Part shown: positions 1 to 8,809 of the stretch, in pieces
Position numbering within the stretch: the stretch's first letter is position 1
Layout: each line of letters starts with the position of its first letter
Assembly: GCA_030652475.1 (NCBI GenBank)
Contig: JAUSAO010000116.1
Location: 1-64,000, forward strand
Length of the DNA: 64,000 bases
Direction: 5' to 3'
Source: Gallionella sp.
Lineage (GTDB): Bacteria > Pseudomonadota > Gammaproteobacteria > Burkholderiales > Gallionellaceae
Position numbers and translations under genes: made by a program
Notes under the pieces: generated by a model
What the model saw: the letters and a program-made list of their open reading frames with translations, nothing else
Told to the model about the DNA's origin: nothing
Databases searched by the model: none

Positions 1-156
1 CGCCGGATTTCGGCTATGACTTCCATAGATAACACTCCAGTTTCTCCGGCACAAATACCGGATGGTTACACACCCCGGGGTGGAAACTATTGGACGCTGT
101 TTACCCCGGAAATCTGGAAAGTTTTGCACGCTGTTTTGCACATGACATTCGGTTGA
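1..156 (+). CDS. 3' end of a hypothetical integron cassette gene (partial)
   Basis: An open frame runs from the window edge to a TGA at 154-156. The first in-frame ATG is at 16, giving MTSIDNTPVSPAQIPDG and an aromatic stretch ending in HMTFG. It is 51 residues if open from the edge, 46 from the ATG. It lies 54 bp upstream of a well-formed attC site on the same strand, the usual place for a cassette gene. No family is recognised. The gene may be complete and tiny or may continue outside the window. Confidence 0.4.
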   Translation, partial: RRISAMTSIDNTPVSPAQIPDGYTPRGGNYWTLFTPEIWKVLHAVLHMTFG

Positions 157-210
157 CTTCCGCTCCCGCAACCTTACAATCCCCATAAATACCGCTTGCC
201 CCGCGGTTCA

Positions 211-294
211 GTCCAACAAGGTTTGTCCGCCGCCAACAGGTTCGGGGCTCTTGCAGGATTGGGTGGGGCGGCGGATAAACGCTATTCGTTAGGC
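211..294 (+). other. attC recombination site 1 (84 bp)
   Basis: The site begins with GTCCAAC (fits the R'' consensus RYYYAAC) and ends with GTTAGGC (fits the R' core GTTRRRY). Between them are arms GTTTGTCCGCCGCC (221-234 region) and GGCGGCGGATAAAC (268-281 region), which are inverse complements with one mismatch. This matches the L''/L' architecture folded by IntI integrases. Orientation places the integrase and attI to the left, outside the window. Confidence 0.85.
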
Positions 295-335
295 ACCAAC
301 CAACATCCTCCCGAAAAAAACTGGAAAGTCCAGCT

Positions 336-1172
336 ATGGCAAATCGCAATGAATCAAGTTTCGGAACACGTTTTGAAAAGTCTCTTAAGGAATTGGAGCG
401 AACGCGCACGCTCAGGCCAGTTCGTAATGTATTGCTGTTCTCTTCCTATGCTCTCCTTGCAGTAGCCGTAGTGCTATTAATTTCCAGAGGAAACAAGAAT
501 ATTGTTGTTTATGTCGCACTAACAAGCATGCTGTCTGGTGTCTTGGTGGCAGCCATCGACACCTATATTTCAAAGGTCTATAAACGAGGCGAAGTAATAA
601 AAAATGAGTTAGAAATAGCAGAAGCCGCATCAAAAATAGAAGAAAACACAAAAAATACTTCAGGAAAAATACCTTTGACTGTCGGTTTCCTGAATTTGGA
701 TGGTGAGCACTTGGACAGAATAATCCTCGAAGATGCTTCAAAAATGTCTGGCATTTTCTTGCGAACGGTGTTTGCCAGAAAAGGGCAATCACCAGAATCG
801 GAAATTCTTTTCATTTACGCCAACCTCGACGAAGCCGGGTCGTTTGAAAACAATCGCTCTGAAAGTGTTAGGCAGATCGCTCAAAAATCCAACGCATCGA
901 TTGTCATTCTTGCATCCCCTAATGATTCGGATCGCATTAAAGCTGCTGTAAATTTTCCTGGTCCTAAAACTTCAAACATTGTTTTTACTATTGATAGAAA
1001 AGGGGCTGCATTTGGTCAGTTTTTTAAGACTCTATTTCAGAACATGCGTGGCGGCGAAGATATGTTGAGCAGTTGGGTTGCACTGGCGCCACAAGGCCCA
1101 CAGAGTTCGTCAGCAAATGTCCCCGTGACAATACTTGTCGCAGAGGCGGGAAAGCTGGCTTTTCCGACTTGA
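336..1172 (+). CDS. Cassette-encoded membrane protein of unknown function
   Basis: A 278-residue protein that starts 42 bp after attC core 1 with GGAAAG about 6 bp before the ATG. It has a charged N-terminus, two hydrophobic segments at about residues 33-50 and 56-73, a short charged coiled-coil-like stretch (about 85-108) and a soluble C-terminal domain of about 170 residues. The stop codon directly precedes attC site 2, so the gene fills one integron cassette. A+T-rich codon use contrasts with the housekeeping genes further right, as expected for acquired cassettes. No family was recognised, and no catalytic motif is obvious in the soluble domain. Confidence 0.75.
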   Translation: MANRNESSFGTRFEKSLKELERTRTLRPVRNVLLFSSYALLAVAVVLLISRGNKNIVVYVALTSMLSGVLVAAIDTYISKVYKRGEVIKNELEIAEAASKIEENTKNTSGKIPLTVGFLNLDGEHLDRIILEDASKMSGIFLRTVFARKGQSPESEILFIYANLDEAGSFENNRSESVRQIAQKSNASIVILASPNDSDRIKAAVNFPGPKTSNIVFTIDRKGAAFGQFFKTLFQNMRGGEDMLSSWVALAPQGPQSSSANVPVTILVAEAGKLAFPT

Positions 1173-1174
1173 AT

Positions 1175-1278
1175 ATGGCTCACAACATTTCCGTCGAGAG
1201 GGACGGTTTGCAATCTGCGCCTGCAAATCCCCTCCGCCGCTTTGCGGCTCCGACCGCCCCACACGTCAAACGTTAGGC
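1175..1278 (+). other. attC-like site 2 (degenerate left end)
   Basis: The right core GTTAGGC lies at 1272-1278, preceded by CAAAC as at other attC sites. The left core is degenerate (GCTCACAAC near 1178-1186). The interior has several short inverted repeats, such as GTTTGCA/TGCAAATC. The site sits between the stop of one cassette ORF (1172) and the start of the next (1297). The left boundary is approximate. Confidence 0.55.
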
Positions 1279-1296
1279 ATTACATCTATCCCGCAT

Positions 1297-1980
1297 ATGA
1301 AAACTCACATCTTTTCCATTCTTGCACTAACAGTGATTATCAAAATATTGTTCCACAAGGATATTGGCATAACTCTTGTGGTCGCGTCGTTTATATATAT
1401 AGTAGGAATGCTGCCATGGCTTGCATGGGAATTCGCAACAAAGAAGATATTTAAAAAAGAATCAAACACAAGCCGTCTTCTAAAGATGGCAAATGATAAA
1501 ACCCTTCAGAAGAAGATCAAACTATCAAACACCGTATTTCTAAACTTCCCAAATCTGCCAAGCGATAAAGATCTAAAAAGCAGTGAAATAAAGGATATAA
1601 AAATAAAAATCCAAGCAGGGCAAAAAAGCAAAAAAGACTTCATAGTTAAAATAACAAACATCGGGCACCATACATTCAAAAACATAGATATTGATATAAA
1701 AAACATCCTGCTTTGGGCTGAAAGCTTTGGAGTCGATACAACTCACATGCCAAGCGATTTTCAATACGGCACGACCGCCGATTGCAAAGCCGAAGAAATA
1801 AAACCAAATGAAACCATCGAGATAGGCATAGCAGGCTATGGCTCACACGAACAATATGATCTAGAGCGCATCCGATATGCAAAAATCTCATTCAGTAGCC
1901 CCGAAAAAGAAAAACTGCACATCCCTTATTGGGTTGAAATTGTTGTTGATTTGCCAAACTCGACAACAGAGAATACCTAA
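1297..1980 (+). CDS. Cassette-encoded membrane-anchored hypothetical protein
   Basis: A 227-residue protein. The ATG at 1297 is chosen because it lies 19 bp after the attC core and opens the hydrophobic segment MKTHIFSILALTVIIKILF. A longer frame exists but would begin inside the previous cassette's attC. There are two membrane segments (about 4-20 and 25-45), then a lysine-rich linker and a C-terminal beta-rich region with a phrase resembling an immunoglobulin-like fold (ITNIGHHTFKNIDIDI). Base composition is strongly A+T-rich. The TAA stop overlaps the R'' box of attC site 3. The family is unknown. Confidence 0.7.
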   Translation: MKTHIFSILALTVIIKILFHKDIGITLVVASFIYIVGMLPWLAWEFATKKIFKKESNTSRLLKMANDKTLQKKIKLSNTVFLNFPNLPSDKDLKSSEIKDIKIKIQAGQKSKKDFIVKITNIGHHTFKNIDIDIKNILLWAESFGVDTTHMPSDFQYGTTADCKAEEIKPNETIEIGIAGYGSHEQYDLERIRYAKISFSSPEKEKLHIPYWVEIVVDLPNSTTENT

Positions 1981-2037
1981 CGATTAAGGTTAGATCGTGA
2001 TCGCGAAGCGAGCCGCGATCTGAACCGTTTGTTGGAC
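1975..2037 (+). other. attC recombination site 3 (63 bp)
   Basis: The left core ACCTAAC (1975-1981) fits RYYYAAC and the right core GTTGGAC (2031-2037) fits GTTRRRY. The interior is an imperfect hairpin (GGTTAGATCG... / ...CGATCTGAACC). The gene stop codon lies inside the left core, a common compact cassette design. The cassette to its right is lost: only a five-codon ORF follows before IS91-type sequence begins. GAAC and CTTG tetranucleotides at 2058-2065 resemble IS91 target motifs and may mark that junction (inference). Confidence 0.8.
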
Positions 2038-2268
2038 GAGCCCGGCAGTGCTGCTGTGAACCTTGTTATGGAAATATCTCTCTGACTGTGGCGGTGCGCT
2101 GAGGCGTGTTACTCGCTGCGCCCCGAAATTCACCGCTAAAAGTTGCCATTGCAGCAACCGCTTCTGCCAAATCTGCCGTTCCCGGTAAATTTTGACCTGA
2201 TTTGCCCTGTTTGCAGGGCGAGTGTACCCGTGCCTGCCGGGTAAGACAGGTTGGCGGAGCGTATTGTG

Positions 2269-3402
2269 TTACATGGCTGTCTCCCGATCCGACGCAGTTG
2301 TTCGTAATCGGTTAAGGCAGGGTGCAATGCGGGTTCGGATGATTTCCATGGCTCCGCCGCAACATTTGCAGCGTATCGCCGGCCGTGGCATCGGCGGCGG
2401 GAGTACAACCCGTTTGAGCAGTTGCACCAGCCGAATCAACTTGCTGTTGGGATGCAGGAAGCCGAAGTTGCGGGCGCGGCGGTAACCCTTGGGCAGGATG
2501 TGTTGCAGGATCAGGCGCAGAAATGCCACACCGCTGAGGGTGCGGGTTTCAGTCCGTTTGGTCTGGCTGTTTTGGTAACGGAACGTCACCCATCCGTTGT
2601 CGCAGGACAGGATATCTTTCTCCTGAATCACGCCCCGATACAAATAACGCCCCAGATAGACCAAGGCCTTTTCGCCCGTGCCGACTCCCTTGCAATCTAC
2701 CACCCAATCGGCGGGATACGCGCCAGGCAGTTTCAACCCCGCCTGTTTGATACTCGCCAGCATCTTGGCGCGAAACACTTTTGCCAGTGCGGCATGATTG
2801 AACAGGTAGTTGCCGTCCTTGTTGCGCCACCGCCGCTGTTTTTTGTCAAACGCGGCAGATGGCATCACCAGATGCACATGCGGATGGTAGTCCAGCCGAC
2901 GGTTGTGGGTATGCAGCACCGTCACAGCACCCGTGCTGCCGTGCAGTTTCTTGTCGTTCTGGCTGAAGGTATTGACCGTCTCCCACGCGCAGCGGGTGAT
3001 CAAGTCATAGATCACTCGCTGGTTGTGCCAGGCCAGCGCACGGAACTGGGCGGGCAAGGTGAACGTCACCATGAAGTAATGGCCGGGAATCAGCTTTTGC
3101 ATCTGCTGATCTATCCAGCGTTGCGATTCGTGCGCCTGGCAATGCGGACATGAACGGTGACCGCAGGATAACCAATCACTTGGCAGCTTGCTGCCTTAGT
3201 GAGATGGCTAGTAGTTCCATCAATGTGGCAAAAAGCTTTGTTCAGGGCAATCATCACAGGCCAGTTGCATCTTGGGGCTCATGCTGCTGCGGCAAGTTTG
3301 CAAGGCGGTTAACGCTGCCCTTTGGCTGGGCAATAAGCCATGTTTATCTTGCGCAATCAATTCGGCAGCATAGGAAGCAACGATGTGTGCCAGCCGGATC
3401 AT
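2269..3402 (-). pseudogene. IS91-family transposase, interrupted by a REP-like insertion
   Basis: The main intact part (2269-3102 on the minus strand) is an IS91-type Y2 transposase: YFMVTFTLPAQFR, a HIS-rich HPHVHLVMP motif, and the tyrosine region VYLGRYLYRGVI. The N-terminal zinc-binding domain is split. LACDDCPEQSFLPH is followed in the same frame by three stops, then SCGHRSCPHCQAHESQRW. Removing 54 bp (about 3169-3222) rejoins the finger as FLPHSCGHRSCPHC. The inserted segment is copy A of a dispersed palindromic repeat. The start overlaps the preceding integrase stop (ATGA at 3399-3402), so the unit was integrase-transposase. The copy is inactive unless the stops are bypassed. Confidence 0.85.
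3168..3224. repeat. REP-like palindromic element, copy A
   Basis: A segment related to 30535-30596 and 51881-51994, beginning ATAACC and ending CATCAAT. It folds as TCACT-GGCAGC-AA-GCTGCC-AGTGA on the minus strand. It lies inside the transposase zinc-finger coding region and brings three stop codons. Confidence 0.7.
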
Positions 3403-4051
3403 TTGACGTTACCCCAAGAGATCCGGATTTGCCCGATCAACTGATTGAGACGTGCGCAGCTGTTGAGTTGACGTTGTTCGGTGAGGTGGGTGTAGCGGAG
3501 GGTGGTGAGAATGGACAGATGCCCGAGAATCTTCTGTACTTCCAGCAGGTCAACGCCTGCTTCGATCAGATGAGTTGCATAACTGTGGCGCAGGCTGTGC
3601 GGCGTAATTCTTTTTTTAAACCACAATCCTGAGCGACCTGGCGCAAGGTGGTCTGAATGCCGCCACGATCCAACGGGGTGGTAGCCAGATGCGAATTCTT
3701 GCGTCCGCCCAGTCGGTTGGGGAAAAGCAACAGCGGGTTGCGGTGTGTTTGCCAGAAACGGCGCAATACCTGCAAGGTGTTCTCCGGCAACGGCACGAAA
3801 CGGTCGCGATTGCCTTTTGCGTTACGAATCTGCACGCGCATCCGATCCGCATCAATATCGCCGACTTGCAAGCGCAACCCTTCGCCCAAGCGCAGTCCCA
3901 TGCTGTACAGGGTGAAGAAAAACACCCGGTAACTCAGTACTCGCGTTGCCATGAAAATCTGTTGCGCCTGCGGCACGGTAACAATGTCAGGCAACGCAAA
4001 TGACTTGGGCGGTTTGACCAAATCCGCGCCCGGCCAGGGTTTATCCAGCAC
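3399..4051 (-). pseudogene. IS91-associated tyrosine recombinase, 5'-truncated and frameshifted
   Basis: This is the catalytic domain of a phage-type integrase. The first part (4051 to about 3612) has the arginine box GLRLGEGLRL. The second part, in another frame (to 3399), has [15 protein letters not shown] and the nucleophile region RYTHL. The frames join in GGTTTA followed by seven A (3617-3611): a one-base backward slip gives [14 protein letters not shown], the expected family sequence. The N-terminal core-binding domain of about 100 residues is absent, and the reading frame begins VLDKPWPGADL right at the junction with the neighbouring zinc-ribbon ORF. This type of recombinase commonly precedes IS91-group transposases. 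Confidence 0.8.
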
Positions 4052-4256
4052 CGTTAATTTTCAGATTGCCCGCCCAGCCGCAAACCTCACAGTGATAGCG
4101 CTTAATCGGGATAAGCGGACTAATTAAGCGATCAACAATGCGACGTTTCACACGATTTACGTCCGGTGCCTTGCAGACCGGACAATGACGCTTGGAGGTT
4201 CGAACAGGAAACAACGAATGACTGCTTAAGCGAAAAACCTTAGTCACAATAAACAC
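4041..4256 (-). CDS. Small two-CxxC zinc-ribbon protein (possibly truncated)
   Basis: A 71-residue ORF with CPVC at about residues 25-28 and CEVC at about 56-59, separated by a basic stretch (VNRVKRRIVDRLI). This suggests one zinc ribbon with nucleic-acid contact. No catalytic motif is seen. The last residues overlap the truncated integrase start, so the C-terminus may be altered by that junction. The function is unknown. The cysteine pairs and basic linker make a real gene plausible despite its size. Confidence 0.5.
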   Translation of the reverse strand: MFIVTKVFRLSSHSLFPVRTSKRHCPVCKAPDVNRVKRRIVDRLISPLIPIKRYHCEVCGWAGNLKINGAG

Positions 4257-4619
4257 CCCCCGGTGAAAAATGTATGGCTATGCGTTAAATTAATCAAACA
4301 AGCAATTGATTTAAACCCGGATTGTCCATTAGGCCAAACAAAGTGTCATTCCCGCGAAAGCGGGAATCCAGATAATTAAATATTTTCGCGAAGCGGACAA
4401 AGCCTTGGTTTAGTCCACTTCGCGGCGTATTTTTTGCTGGATTCCCGCTTTCGCTGGAATGACGACGCTAATGGATTATTTGGGTTAAATAAAAACACAC
4501 CAACCTTCTTGAATTTCATTCTACAAGCGGGGGTAACAATTTAATATAGGCCGGATGGTCTATGCATTTCATAAAAAATACTGCAACACTTTAAATACAA
4601 AGGGAAAAATCAAAATCCG
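4257..4619. other. Gene-free interval with a long inverted repeat
   Basis: 363 bp without a supported ORF. Apart from the inverted repeat at 4345-4463 it is A+T-rich, and no further conserved signal is recognised. Confidence 0.6.
4345..4463. repeat. 119-bp near-palindromic element with dRS3-like ends
   Basis: Outer arms of 27 nt (4345-4371 and 4437-4463) are inverse complements with one mismatch. Each contains an ATTCCC-8 nt-GGGAAT-type core, as in the dRS3 repeats known from Neisseria. An inner pair, CGCGAAGCGGAC / GTCCACTTCGCG, is also inverted, so the whole element can fold into one long cruciform. Confidence 0.8.
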
Positions 4620-5429
4620 CTACTTCATCAGCGCCGACAACTCCGCTTCGCTGAAGCCAGCCTCACGCCGGGCAGACAAATTAAATGGGCCGCGCAGCGC
4701 GGGGGCGGCATGTTCCACGGCAAGACGGGCGTAGGTCTCCAGCGGCTCAAGATCGCGCTGCTCACACAGAAATCCATACCAGCGGTTGCCGATGGCAACA
4801 TGGCCTATTTCATCGCGCAGGATGATGTCCAGTATCGCGGCTGCCGCCGTGTCGCCCACCTGCGCGAGCTTGGCGCGTACCGATGGCACGGCATCCAGTC
4901 CTCTGGCCTCCATCGTTCGCGGCACCAGCGCCATGCGTGCCAGCACATCGTGCCGAGTTTTGTCGGCCATTTCCCACAGACTGCTATGACCCGGGAAGTC
5001 GCCATAGGCATAACCCAGCCCTTGCAGATGTCCGGACAGCAAACTGAAATGCAATGCCTCCTCGTCGGCGACCTGCAGCCAGTCAGCGTAATAATCGCAG
5101 GGCATTCCGGCAAAACGCCAGATCGCATCCAGTGCCAGATTGATCGCGTTAAATTCGATGTGCACCAGCGCATGAATCAATGCGGCCCTGCCCTCGGGCG
5201 TGTTCATGCTGCGGCGCTTGACCAGGAGCGGCGATACCAGCTCAGGTTTGTCAGGATGACCGGGGATAGGCTGCGACCCGGCCAAATCCGCCTGACTATC
5301 CAGCACGCTCTGCCCTGCACGCCAGCTTTCCGCCAGTCGTCGCACCCCTTCCGCCTTGCGGGCGGCATCCGGCTCGGCAAGCCAGAACAGCGCAGCCTGC
5401 CTTAATTCTGTTGCTTGATTATTCATCAT
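4620..5429 (-). CDS. DUF455 ferritin-like protein
   Basis: A 269-residue protein of the DUF455 family, a ferritin-like four-helix fold with a probable di-metal centre. Ligand-type residues are visible in HALVHIEFNAI (about 86-96), DEEALHF (about 122-128) and RDEIGHVAIG (about 209-218), the repeated E/H helix pattern of such proteins. The substrate is unknown; related family members include tRNA-hydroxylase-like and oxygen-using enzymes, so a redox role is inference. Its ATGATG start overlaps the TGA of the upstream helicase gene, so the two are translationally coupled. It is the last gene of this pair. Confidence 0.8.
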   Translation of the reverse strand: MMNNQATELRQAALFWLAEPDAARKAEGVRRLAESWRAGQSVLDSQADLAGSQPIPGHPDKPELVSPLLVKRRSMNTPEGRAALIHALVHIEFNAINLALDAIWRFAGMPCDYYADWLQVADEEALHFSLLSGHLQGLGYAYGDFPGHSSLWEMADKTRHDVLARMALVPRTMEARGLDAVPSVRAKLAQVGDTAAAAILDIILRDEIGHVAIGNRWYGFLCEQRDLEPLETYARLAVEHAAPALRGPFNLSARREAGFSEAELSALMK

Positions 5430-7417
5430 TCCGCCTTGTTCAGCATCGCTTTCAGTCTAGCCAGCTTATCCATACCTTCATCCTTGCTCACCACGGGTAT
5501 TGCATCTGCGTGACCACCGGCATAGATCAACTCACTGGCCGGCATTTCTTCCAGAAATCGGCTGGCTTCGCACAGCGCCCAGTCCTTGCCGCGACGGCGA
5601 CGGTTGCAGTAGCTGATCTGCAGGCTACGTTCTGCGCGGGTAATGCCGACATACATCAACCGGCGCTCTTCTTCTATACCCTTCTCGTCGCTGTCGCGAA
5701 ACGGCAGGATATCTTCTTCCGCACCGATGATAAACACATGCGGAAATTCCAGCCCCTTGGCGGCATGCAGCGTGGACAGCGAGACGGCATCCGGTTCCTG
5801 ATTCTTACCTTCGAGCATATTAATCAGTGCAATGGTCTGCACCATATCGAGCAGCGATTTTTCGTCGGCCTCTGCCTTGCGTTTGAGCCAGCCGATGAAA
5901 TCATCGACGTTTTTCCACTTGACCTCAGCCTGCCTTGATTCGTGTGTGTCGTACAGCCAGGTTTCGTAATTGATCGCGCGCAGCAGCTCATCGAGTAATT
6001 CGGCACACGGATCGGCATCCGCCCTGTTCTCGAGGCGACTGATGAAGCGGCAGAATAACATCAGGTCTTCGTGCTGACGCGGCGGCAGCAACTGTTCCAT
6101 CTGCGCCTCAAACGCCGCCTCGAACAGGCTGATATGGCGCGTTCCCGCATAGCTGCCCAGCTTCTCCAGCGTAGTATTGCCGATGCCGCGCTTGGGGCTG
6201 GTGATGGCGCGAATAAAGGCGGGATCGTCGTCCGGGTTGGCAATCAGACGCAAATACGCGGTAATGTCCTTGATCTCGGGCTTGTCGAAAAACGAGGTGC
6301 CGCCACTGACGGTATAGGGCACGCGCTGGGCGCGTAACTGCTCCTCGAAGGCGCGCGACAAGTAATTGCTGCGATACAGAATCGCGTAATCGGAAAAATG
6401 GGTCTGATGCTCGAATTTGTGTGTAATCAGTTTCATCACCACACTCTCGGCCTCGTGCTCGTCATCCCGTGCGGCATAGATGCGTATTGGGTCACCGATT
6501 CCGTGATCGCTCCACAGCTTCTTCTCAAACACCTTGGTATTATGATTGATCAGATGATTGGCCACTTTGAGGATGCGCTGCGATGAACGGTAATTCTGTT
6601 CCAGCTTGATGACGCGCAGATTGCTGTAATCGGTACGCAGATTATGCAGATTCTCCACGCTCGCACCGCGCCATGCATAGATCGCCTGATCATCGTCGCC
6701 CACTGCGGTGAACGCGGCGCGCTTGCCCGCCAGCAATCGGGTCAACTGATACTGGCAATCATTGGTATCTTGATATTCGTCTATCAGCAGATAGCGCAGC
6801 TTTTGTTGCCAGCGCAACAAGGCTTCAGGATGCTGGTTAAACAGCACCACCGGCAGGTGTATCAAATCATCGAAATCCACCGCCTGATAGGCGCGCAAGG
6901 TTTCCTGATAACGCATATAAAGGCGCGCACAGGCTTCCGCTTCCACGCTATCTGCATTGACCACCGCCTGCTCCGGCGAGATGAACGCCGATTTCCAGTT
7001 CGACAGCTGCGTCTGTATATCCCTGACCTCCTGCTTGTCGCCGGAGTTGGTCAGCTCCCCGATAATTTTGAAGGTATCGCTGGAATCAAATATCGAAAAC
7101 TGCGGCTTATACCCGAGCAATTTAGCCTCGGCGCGCAAGATATTCATGCCCAGCGAATGGAAGGTGCTGACCACCAGCCCCTTGGCGTTCTTGCCCTGCA
7201 ACAAAGTACCGACGCGCTCGCGCATCTCGTTGGCGGCCTTGTTGGTAAAGGTGATCGCCGCGATGTTGCGCGCCTGATAGCCACATTCCTCGACCAGATA
7301 CGCGATCTTGTGCGTGATCACCCGCGTCTTGCCGCTACCCGCACCCGCCAGCACCAGTAGCGGACCGTCGAGATACATTGCCGCTTCGCGTTGTACGGGA
7401 TTGAGTTTACTTAACAT
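5426..7417 (-). CDS. rep: ATP-dependent DNA helicase Rep
   Basis: A 663-residue superfamily 1A helicase that unwinds DNA 3'-5' at stalled or blocked replication forks. It starts LNPVQREAAMYLDGPLLVLAG, closely like Rep. Visible motifs are Q motif, Walker A AGAGSGKT (24-31), AAITFTNKAANEM, DEYQDT, VGDDDQAIYAWRGA, the 2B region, SLSTLHAAKGLEF and MYVGITRAER. Length fits Rep (about 670) rather than UvrD (about 720) and it lacks the UvrD C-terminal tail. It overlaps the downstream DUF455 gene by a few bases. Confidence 0.9.
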   Translation of the reverse strand: MLSKLNPVQREAAMYLDGPLLVLAGAGSGKTRVITHKIAYLVEECGYQARNIAAITFTNKAANEMRERVGTLLQGKNAKGLVVSTFHSLGMNILRAEAKLLGYKPQFSIFDSSDTFKIIGELTNSGDKQEVRDIQTQLSNWKSAFISPEQAVVNADSVEAEACARLYMRYQETLRAYQAVDFDDLIHLPVVLFNQHPEALLRWQQKLRYLLIDEYQDTNDCQYQLTRLLAGKRAAFTAVGDDDQAIYAWRGASVENLHNLRTDYSNLRVIKLEQNYRSSQRILKVANHLINHNTKVFEKKLWSDHGIGDPIRIYAARDDEHEAESVVMKLITHKFEHQTHFSDYAILYRSNYLSRAFEEQLRAQRVPYTVSGGTSFFDKPEIKDITAYLRLIANPDDDPAFIRAITSPKRGIGNTTLEKLGSYAGTRHISLFEAAFEAQMEQLLPPRQHEDLMLFCRFISRLENRADADPCAELLDELLRAINYETWLYDTHESRQAEVKWKNVDDFIGWLKRKAEADEKSLLDMVQTIALINMLEGKNQEPDAVSLSTLHAAKGLEFPHVFIIGAEEDILPFRDSDEKGIEEERRLMYVGITRAERSLQISYCNRRRRGKDWALCEASRFLEEMPASELIYAGGHADAIPVVSKDEGMDKLARLKAMLNKAE

Positions 7418-7497
7418 TGTTCGCAGTGGTTTGGAGAAAATACCTGGGCCGCCATGATAGCAAACCGTCGAAGCCGCATATAAATATCCCTCGAATA

Positions 7498-7533
7498 CAA
7501 AGCGGCATCCATTTCACAATGAATGCCGCTTTG
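7498..7533 (-). terminator. Hairpin downstream of ccmI
   Basis: Arms CAAAGCGGCAT (7498-7508) and ATGCCGCTTTG (7523-7533) are perfect inverse complements around an imperfect loop, 17 bp beyond the ccmI stop. No long T-run follows, so it may act as a weak terminator or as an mRNA 3'-end stabiliser. Confidence 0.6.
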
Positions 7534-7549
7534 AACAACCGGGTCAATT

Positions 7550-8809
7550 CTACTTGACGACGCTGTCTATCGTGATACTCAGCCCCTTGCTGCCCGGCGT
7601 GACGATACCCGCCGAACCTTCCAGATCGCCTGGCTGAGCCATAGGCGAGCCTGACTTGGAGATACGAGCCAACACGACCACTTTGTCAAAGGCTGAGAGC
7701 TTCATTTCCGGCTGCATCGCCATACTGTCATCGAGCGTAAACGCTAGCGGCAAGTCTTTGACCTGCTTGCGTAACGCGGCGAGCGGCATCTTCGGGCCCT
7801 CGGCTGCACGCGCCAGGATAAAGACAAAATCGTCTGGTGCAGCTTTTGCCAGCAGTGCCGGACTCAGCGACACACGACCGGTAATTGCCATAGCCGGATT
7901 GTCCGCAACCTTTGCAGGCGCATCCGTCGCTGACAGTTTCGCCAACTTTTCCTTGCCGCCCTTTTGTATGACCAGGAATTCGCGCGCCTGATTGATTCCA
8001 TCACGGATCATTTGCACATCAGGATAATCGGGTGGCAACAGGGTAAGCAGTTTTTGCCAATGCGTGATGGTCGCGACATAATCACCGCGTTCCATGCCCG
8101 CCGACCCGGCCAGCGCCAGAGCCGAGGTATTTTCCGGATCCAGTGCCAGCGCCTTGCTGAGCAGCTTGGTCGGCTCACCCAGCAACGATTGTCCGTTTCT
8201 CATTGCCATGGCATCCGCATAATTGGCCCAGATTTGTGCCTCACCCGGTACCAGCGTGACCAGTTGTTGGTACGCCCGTACCGCATCATCAAAACGTTGC
8301 AATTCGCTATAGGAACGTGCCAGTGTCAACCATCCGTCCGGGTTTTCCGGCAATTTCACCATCTTGGCTTCCAGTTCAATCAGCGCGGCTTCCGAGCGTA
8401 TCGAGCCAAAACCATCTGCAACTTCGCTTTGCTGTTCTTTCGGCAGCAATGCCTTACTGTTGCCGATGGCAAGGTATAGCAACACACTGGAAAGCGGAAG
8501 CAACACCAGCAATACCAGCGCCAGAACTCTGGCTGGATTGCGCGCTGCCATTGCAGGAGCGTCCGTCGTTTTTACTTCATCGAGCAGACGCACTTGCAAT
8601 TCACGTCTGCCCTGCTCAAAAGCCTCTTGAGTCAGCAGGCTATTTTTCAGGTCTGCTTCAAGTTCTGTTGACTGATCACGCAAAATTTCAAGGTTGGCGG
8701 CATCACGCAAGACATCGTTAGTTCCCACCGACTTACGCCACAGCGGCCACACCACAAAAGGCAGTGCTGCTATCAACAGCACGGCAGTTAGTATCCAGAA
8801 TAAGGTCAT
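7550..8809 (-). CDS. ccmI: Cytochrome c maturation protein CcmI
   Basis: A 419-residue membrane-anchored apocytochrome chaperone. It presents apocytochrome c to the CcmF/H haem ligation complex in the periplasm. A first membrane helix lies at about residues 3-22, an intervening cytoplasmic helical stretch (SVGTNDVLRDAANLEILRD) follows, and a second helix is at about 95-115. TPR repeats (WLTLARSYSELQRFDDAVRAY, IWANYADAMAM) precede a C-terminal beta-rich domain. It is the last gene of the ccm operon; its ATG overlaps the ccmH stop by 4 bp. Confidence 0.9.
   Translation of the reverse strand: MTLFWILTAVLLIAALPFVVWPLWRKSVGTNDVLRDAANLEILRDQSTELEADLKNSLLTQEAFEQGRRELQVRLLDEVKTTDAPAMAARNPARVLALVLLVLLPLSSVLLYLAIGNSKALLPKEQQSEVADGFGSIRSEAALIELEAKMVKLPENPDGWLTLARSYSELQRFDDAVRAYQQLVTLVPGEAQIWANYADAMAMRNGQSLLGEPTKLLSKALALDPENTSALALAGSAGMERGDYVATITHWQKLLTLLPPDYPDVQMIRDGINQAREFLVIQKGGKEKLAKLSATDAPAKVADNPAMAITGRVSLSPALLAKAAPDDFVFILARAAEGPKMPLAALRKQVKDLPLAFTLDDSMAMQPEMKLSAFDKVVVLARISKSGSPMAQPGDLEGSAGIVTPGSKGLSITIDSVVK

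Noticed and set aside
196-465. 89-residue plus-strand ORF
   Set aside because: It runs through attC site 1 and overlaps the start of the cassette gene at 336; no supporting signal.
2422-3153. Long plus-strand ORF opposite the transposase
   Set aside because: It is the antisense shadow of the IS91 transposase; the minus strand carries the recognised motifs.
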